64,000 bases of DNA, taken from NCBI GenBank assembly GCA_029213005.1, contig JARGPI010000004.1:62001-126000 (forward strand), in the 5' to 3' direction. Positions 60,088-64,000 of this stretch are shown here, one piece after another. This DNA is from Verrucomicrobiales bacterium. Its GTDB lineage: Bacteria > Verrucomicrobiota > Verrucomicrobiia > Verrucomicrobiales > DEV007. Under the pieces are notes generated by a model. That model was not told the origin of the DNA. It saw nothing but the letters and a program-made list of their open reading frames with translations, and ran no database searches. The position numbers and the translations under genes were made by a program. The number at the start of each line of letters is the position of its first letter. Within the stretch, counting starts at the first letter, position 1.

Positions 60088-63000
60088 TTATCTTCTCCTA
60101 CCAAAAAGACGTTGGAAGAATCCTCCGCCTGAAGATCGCGAGGCGGAGCTCGATCGAGAGGTGCTTCTCGAAGGCGTTGTTCTCACAGTTGCGGTGTTTC
60201 GGGGCGAAACCGTGGGCTTATTAAGAGGTTCCGGAGCGGAGGCAATAGAGATTTCTTTAAGCATCTCATCGGAGATCGGATTAACCTCTTCAGGTGAAGC
60301 TCCACTACGCTTGTAGTGAAACAGCTTCTGAGCAAAATCAGCAGCCCGGGCTCTCATCAGAGTTTCACTATCTTTAAGGACCGCGACTTCCTTTTTCAGT
60401 GAAGTCACTTCCTGCCTCATAGAGATAACTTCCTCCATCACCACTTCGACATTGGTGCCACCCTCGCTCTTGTCGACCCACTCCTGAAGCAGCTCAGTCT
60501 TGTGGAGGTTCTCGGCCTTAATGGCCTGCAATTCGGTCTGAACTTCGATCATGGAGCGGCGCTCCTGTTTTGCCTTGTTGATCATCTGGCGAGCTTCGGC
60601 CCGCAGTTCCACCGAGCGGTAATCGGCCATAATTTCGGAGCGGTTCTGATTGATCCACTCGTGAACGACGAGGCTGGGTTCGATATCAATCCGATATTGG
60701 GCCAACTCATTTTCCGACAGAATTCGATCCACTTTCGAAGCCCGGATCGCCTGACCTTCGAGCACTTTAAAATCGGAAGGCTGATCCGCCTCTACGCGGC
60801 TGATCGCTCTCGCGATGGCAGCTTTGAAGCCTTCTTCCATCGCCTTCGCCCGGTTTTTCACCAGCTCGGAATTGGCGGTATTGAGCCTCGCCTCATCAGC
60901 GAGGACCGAATTGTAAATGGCACCGATCTTTAAAGGATCAGACACCTCGGCGATCTCTTCAAACCCGGACTCTCTCACGACCCGACGAATATCATTGAGG
61001 AATTGACTGGAAACCGCTTTACCGAATTCCAACTGCCGAAGCTTTTCCATGTCGTCGGGAGTCCCCTCCATTTCAGGAAGTGGCATGTTCAAATCCGGTT
61101 CCAGCTGGGTGATTTGCTCCATGGCAAACCGCGCCAGTTCCAGGGTCGGCGGAGCCGGCTCACTATAGATTTCCCCTCCAAAATGCTCGATCGCCTTCTT
61201 GAAAACGACCACTTCCGGACAGAGTTCCTGATAGTCAGTCACTTTCCGTTTCATTTTCCGGACTCGACTTAACTCACTGATCAAAAGCGGGTCGGTAATC
61301 ATCGTCTCCAACCACTTGTTGCTTTCCAGATACCAAACCTTAAAATCCTGCCACTTCTCAGCGGTCTCATTGATATTCCGGTTCGTAGCCGTCTCCGGAT
61401 CGATCTTAGCCAGCATCGATTGCATCTTCCGAATTTGGGCGGAGAGCGCCGCTTCGAGGTCGTAACTGATATCGAGTGTAGAACCGACAGGCGAAGTCCT
61501 GGAGTTCTCCAGAGCTTTCTGAAAACTTTCACTCTTAAAAACGATCCGCGACAAGAACGTTCCTCGAATCGCCTGATTCAATACATCGGGAACAGCGTGG
61601 AACTGGGCATTGGCCTGACTTTTCCGAAAATAGGTTATCCAGCGGCTCGCAGCACGGGCGAGATCTTCATCACTGGTTTCGTTATTACGGTTGATATCGA
61701 GAGCCAGATTAAAGAGCACATCGCCAAGAATCAGCTCATCTGAGGTTGCGATCGCATCGAGAACACTCTCCCGTTCCTTGTAGCCTTTTGCATCTGGACG
61801 AAACAGCATTCCCAGCCCGCCAAATCCACCTTCCGGACCGCAGATCAAATCGTGCATCACGGTATTGGTCTTCTTATCGCCCGGCACACGGTAATCTGAG
61901 ACCGCGAAGTGGGTCATAATCCGCCCGGCCTGAAGATCAGGACGCTCTAGGCTGTCGATCGCGGCGAGGCCGTAGCTGCGGTATTCCAACACATCCGAGA
62001 GCTTGGCATTCATTCGGTTAACGAATTCGGGCGAAAGCTGTTTATCAAACTTACCGACTCGCTTGGCCAGATCCGATGAGGTCATGTGATCGATCGACGG
62101 AATCACATGGGGTGAATCAGGCACCATCAATTGCAGAAAATCCTCCGCCACGGAATCTCTGCCGTATAAGCCTTCTTCAAAATCTTTTCGAACCATCGCC
62201 AGATCTGTCGAGGTCGTCACTTTCAGTTTATCGAAACTGTATTTCTCAAATCCTTTGGCCAACTCCTGGAAACCGTTCTGCACGTTAATCCACTGTTTCG
62301 GATAATTTCGAAACTGAAGCGATGAAATTTCGCGGACCTGTTCGCCGAAGTCGGCAAGTAATCGCTCATACTGCGAATGAGTCGGGGAATCCGCGGCAAA
62401 GAGATTTTTGAAGGAGTCGCTAGGCAACACGGCCCGTGCGAAAAACATAATCTTCAACTGGTCGAGGGTGATCTCGTGATTTTCGCTGATGTAGGGGAAA
62501 ACGCCTTCTTCCGTTTTCTTTTTACCTCCAAGTAACTTGGCATCAAAGAACTCAAGCCACTCGTCCGCCGACTTCAGAGAGATCAGCAACTCCAGGTTAT
62601 TTTCACTGCCTTCACCGAAGAACATGGAATCCAGATGTTCGCTCCGTTTCTGATAAGTCTTAATATTGCGGTGGCCGTCCGGCGCAAAAAACTGTGCATT
62701 GGCGAGAATCACCTCAAGCTCTTCGTTCATCGGAACGCGAAGAGTCCCCGCTTCCCGAACTTCGTTGGAGCCGATGTAATAGGATTGATCCCGGTAGAAT
62801 TTAATTGTGGTTAAGGCCCGGTTCGTCTCCTTGGGAGAAGCCACCAGATCGTCGATATTCTCCACCAGTTGAGTAACCGCCCGTGCATGGGACAAGGCAG
62901 TCTTCTGATAATCTTGAAGCGTGGTGATTCCGATCACGTCACGATTCAGCTCTGGGAACACTCTGGCCGCAGCTGAGGCAACAGGCAAACTCCAGTCCCG

Positions 63001-63783
63001 CAACATCCCGCCTTTGACGTAGCGCTCTCTGGCGAATTCTTTTACTGCGGGCTTGAGCTTTTTCTCCATCGCGGAGTTAAACTGAAACTCCAGGTCGGAA
63101 TTTTCCGCCATCGCCGCTTTAAAATCCGGGGAGTTGGTTACGCCCCGGAGGACACAGAGCGCTTTCAAGCTCCGCCCCAGAGTGGATGGCTGCCTTTCGA
63201 AAGTCGTACCCAGATAGTAAGGGCCTGCCATCCGCTCGACAAATTTAACCCATTTGATTAGACCGGCACTGTCAGGATCTTTTCCGGTCTTGATGAGCCC
63301 GAAGAGGCGGTTTCCCAACCCCAGCTCGCTATCCTCAAACAACTTTTCGATGAGCTTCTGTCGAGCTTCGAATCCGCCAAAGTTCTGCGCTGCTGAAACC
63401 CCGAAGAAATCCTTCCCTTTTACCAGATTATCAATGGTGGCTTCCCCGCGAAACTTTGTCTCCGGATAATCCTGAGCGAGGTCGATCTGAGCGATCAAAA
63501 ACTGTATTTGCTGCCGTAGCACACTGATTTTCGGTGTGCCTGAGGGAATTTCAACGCTCCCGATCTTCACCGCACCGTCGGATGGCTCGGTCGAAAAACT
63601 ATCTTCATCAAGGGATGAAAGTAGCCGCTTCAATTCCGAAAGTGCTTTTCCGGCGGCATCGTTGGCGGCGGCTCGCTCTTTCTGCCAGTCATCACCATCC
63701 TGCCCATGAACCATGGAAGAGGTGATCGACAGCAAAAGGAGGGACATAAATGCCCCTGCCAGCACTTTCATGCTTAATTTCAT
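60088..63783 (-). CDS. Giant secreted triplicated-module protein B
   Basis: A ~1,231-residue paralogue of protein A (starting ATG 63783; frame open to 63810, with ATG 63771 another candidate). Signal peptide region MKVLAGAFMSLLLLSITSSM. Module cores in ORF numbering: Phe135-Gly137 (KDFFGVSAAQ), Phe374-Ala376 (AQFFAPDGH) and Gly663-Gly665 (GGFGGLGMLF); the 239-residue step between the first two is the same as in A, and the next step is 289 against 280. Conserved pairs include LRDWSLPVASAA with A's LRDRSLPLLSAG, and IGITTLQDYQ with VGVTTHQNYK. Coiled coil ~1080-1165, Ser/Thr/Arg linker and GGGFFQRLFGRRR ending. Function unknown. Confidence 0.85.
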   Translation of the reverse strand: MKLSMKVLAGAFMSLLLLSITSSMVHGQDGDDWQKERAAANDAAGKALSELKRLLSSLDEDSFSTEPSDGAVKIGSVEIPSGTPKISVLRQQIQFLIAQIDLAQDYPETKFRGEATIDNLVKGKDFFGVSAAQNFGGFEARQKLIEKLFEDSELGLGNRLFGLIKTGKDPDSAGLIKWVKFVERMAGPYYLGTTFERQPSTLGRSLKALCVLRGVTNSPDFKAAMAENSDLEFQFNSAMEKKLKPAVKEFARERYVKGGMLRDWSLPVASAAARVFPELNRDVIGITTLQDYQKTALSHARAVTQLVENIDDLVASPKETNRALTTIKFYRDQSYYIGSNEVREAGTLRVPMNEELEVILANAQFFAPDGHRNIKTYQKRSEHLDSMFFGEGSENNLELLISLKSADEWLEFFDAKLLGGKKKTEEGVFPYISENHEITLDQLKIMFFARAVLPSDSFKNLFAADSPTHSQYERLLADFGEQVREISSLQFRNYPKQWINVQNGFQELAKGFEKYSFDKLKVTTSTDLAMVRKDFEEGLYGRDSVAEDFLQLMVPDSPHVIPSIDHMTSSDLAKRVGKFDKQLSPEFVNRMNAKLSDVLEYRSYGLAAIDSLERPDLQAGRIMTHFAVSDYRVPGDKKTNTVMHDLICGPEGGFGGLGMLFRPDAKGYKERESVLDAIATSDELILGDVLFNLALDINRNNETSDEDLARAASRWITYFRKSQANAQFHAVPDVLNQAIRGTFLSRIVFKSESFQKALENSRTSPVGSTLDISYDLEAALSAQIRKMQSMLAKIDPETATNRNINETAEKWQDFKVWYLESNKWLETMITDPLLISELSRVRKMKRKVTDYQELCPEVVVFKKAIEHFGGEIYSEPAPPTLELARFAMEQITQLEPDLNMPLPEMEGTPDDMEKLRQLEFGKAVSSQFLNDIRRVVRESGFEEIAEVSDPLKIGAIYNSVLADEARLNTANSELVKNRAKAMEEGFKAAIARAISRVEADQPSDFKVLEGQAIRASKVDRILSENELAQYRIDIEPSLVVHEWINQNRSEIMADYRSVELRAEARQMINKAKQERRSMIEVQTELQAIKAENLHKTELLQEWVDKSEGGTNVEVVMEEVISMRQEVTSLKKEVAVLKDSETLMRARAADFAQKLFHYKRSGASPEEVNPISDEMLKEISIASAPEPLNKPTVSPRNTATVRTTPSRSTSRSSSASRSSGGGFFQRLFGRRR

Positions 63784-63839
63784 GATGTTAATAGTTCGGA
63801 GGGCCAACATATAAACATTTATTTACCAATATCAATGTT

Positions 63840-64000
63840 CTAATCACCTTTTGCGGTCGTGACAGCGAAAATGCCGCCAAACCAATTGCTTTCGCGCAAA
63901 GGTGGCGTCATTCCTCTGATAAACACGTAAGAGATGTCACCATCCAAATACAGAGCATCGGGACAGTTAAGTTTTTCCACAAACAGAGTAGAGAAATTAA
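63840..64000 (-). CDS. YigE/NAGPA-like phosphodiester glycosidase family protein, C-terminal part (runs off right edge)
   Basis: The last ~53 codons of a leftward gene that starts beyond the window; stop TAG at 63840-63842. The visible part contains CPDALYLDGDISYVFI and ESNWFGGIFAVTT, which match the ALxLDGxIS and GxxFAVT elements of the YigE/DUF2233 (phosphodiester glycosidase) family. It ends 57 bases from the start of giant protein B on the same strand, so the two may share an operon. No start codon or N-terminal domain is in view. Confidence 0.7.
   Translation of the reverse strand, partial: NFSTLFVEKLNCPDALYLDGDISYVFIRGMTPPLRESNWFGGIFAVTTAKGD

Noticed and set aside
1..64000. tRNA, rRNA, tmRNA or insertion sequences
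   Set aside because: No cloverleaf, conserved rRNA segment, tmRNA-like end or transposase motif was seen on reading either strand; the only recombinase resembles a Xer housekeeping enzyme.

Overview
The window looks like a chromosomal segment of a free-living, probably marine, member of the PVC superphylum, most likely Verrucomicrobiota. This is inferred from gene content only: a DUF1501 protein, three sulfatases, DUF4159, DUF4912, NRDE and DUF3060 proteins, a GH92 mannosidase, many secreted proteins with signal peptides but few strong Shine-Dalgarno sequences, and AT-rich intergenic DNA between denser coding regions. No rRNA, tRNA, insertion sequence, prophage or CRISPR array was recognised. 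The segment is mostly intact genes, with partial genes at both edges.

Layout. 1-3358: the end of a DUF1501 gene, then a leftward run thyA-folA-DUF4159 protein plus two small genes. 3374-6891: a sulfatase whose 3' end overlaps an orphan pair resembling GspL/PilMN and GspM/PilO inner-membrane assembly proteins. 6946-11275: AI-2E-type permease, cardiolipin-synthase-like enzyme and a three-gene membrane/stress cassette (DUF3618, holin-like YqjE, YqjD-like). 11698-14858: two divergent sulfatases. 14855-15955: an isolated nuoBC pair with a Crp-type operator and a strong upstream terminator. 16441-25016: GH92, GT4, secreted and lipoprotein genes, a metal-ABC permease fused to a DtxR-type repressor, and an acyltransferase-like gene. 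25239-31149: a fold-III PLP decarboxylase, a secreted esterase, a YdjM-type protein and a TAXI-type binding protein. 31155-36279: a carbohydrate locus (sialidase-like, FAD oxidoreductase, sodium:solute symporter) with a divergent AraC regulator. 36364-44383: octahaem cytochrome lipoprotein, DUF3060 lipoprotein, NRDE protein, a two-component pair with discoidin-like sensor domains, a TetR regulator and a small membrane protein. 44500-55862: mixed housekeeping (xerC-like, hisF, FKBP, tatD-like, ECF sigma, MocR) and secreted proteins, including an NlpC/P60-like protein that has lost its catalytic cysteine. 56229-63783: two tandem giant secreted paralogues. 63840-64000: the end of a YigE/NAGPA-like gene.

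The two strongest candidates for something undescribed are (i) the tandem ~1,235-residue secreted paralogues, each of which I read as three diverged copies of one 'FFG' module followed by a coiled coil, a Ser/Arg-rich linker and an identical GGGFFQRLFG ending; and (ii) a family of 17-bp near-palindromes (ACTGTAC-AGG-GTACAGT) found at five intergenic sites, always in pairs or triplets whose units repeat at exactly 22 bp, about two helical turns.

Many functions here are envelope-directed: sulfatases, GH92 and the sialidase-like locus point to degradation of sulfated or host/algal glycans, while the YqjDE-like cassette, cardiolipin synthase, AlgX-like protein and giant secreted proteins point to envelope maintenance. 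Assignments rest on motif recognition by eye; no database search was possible.
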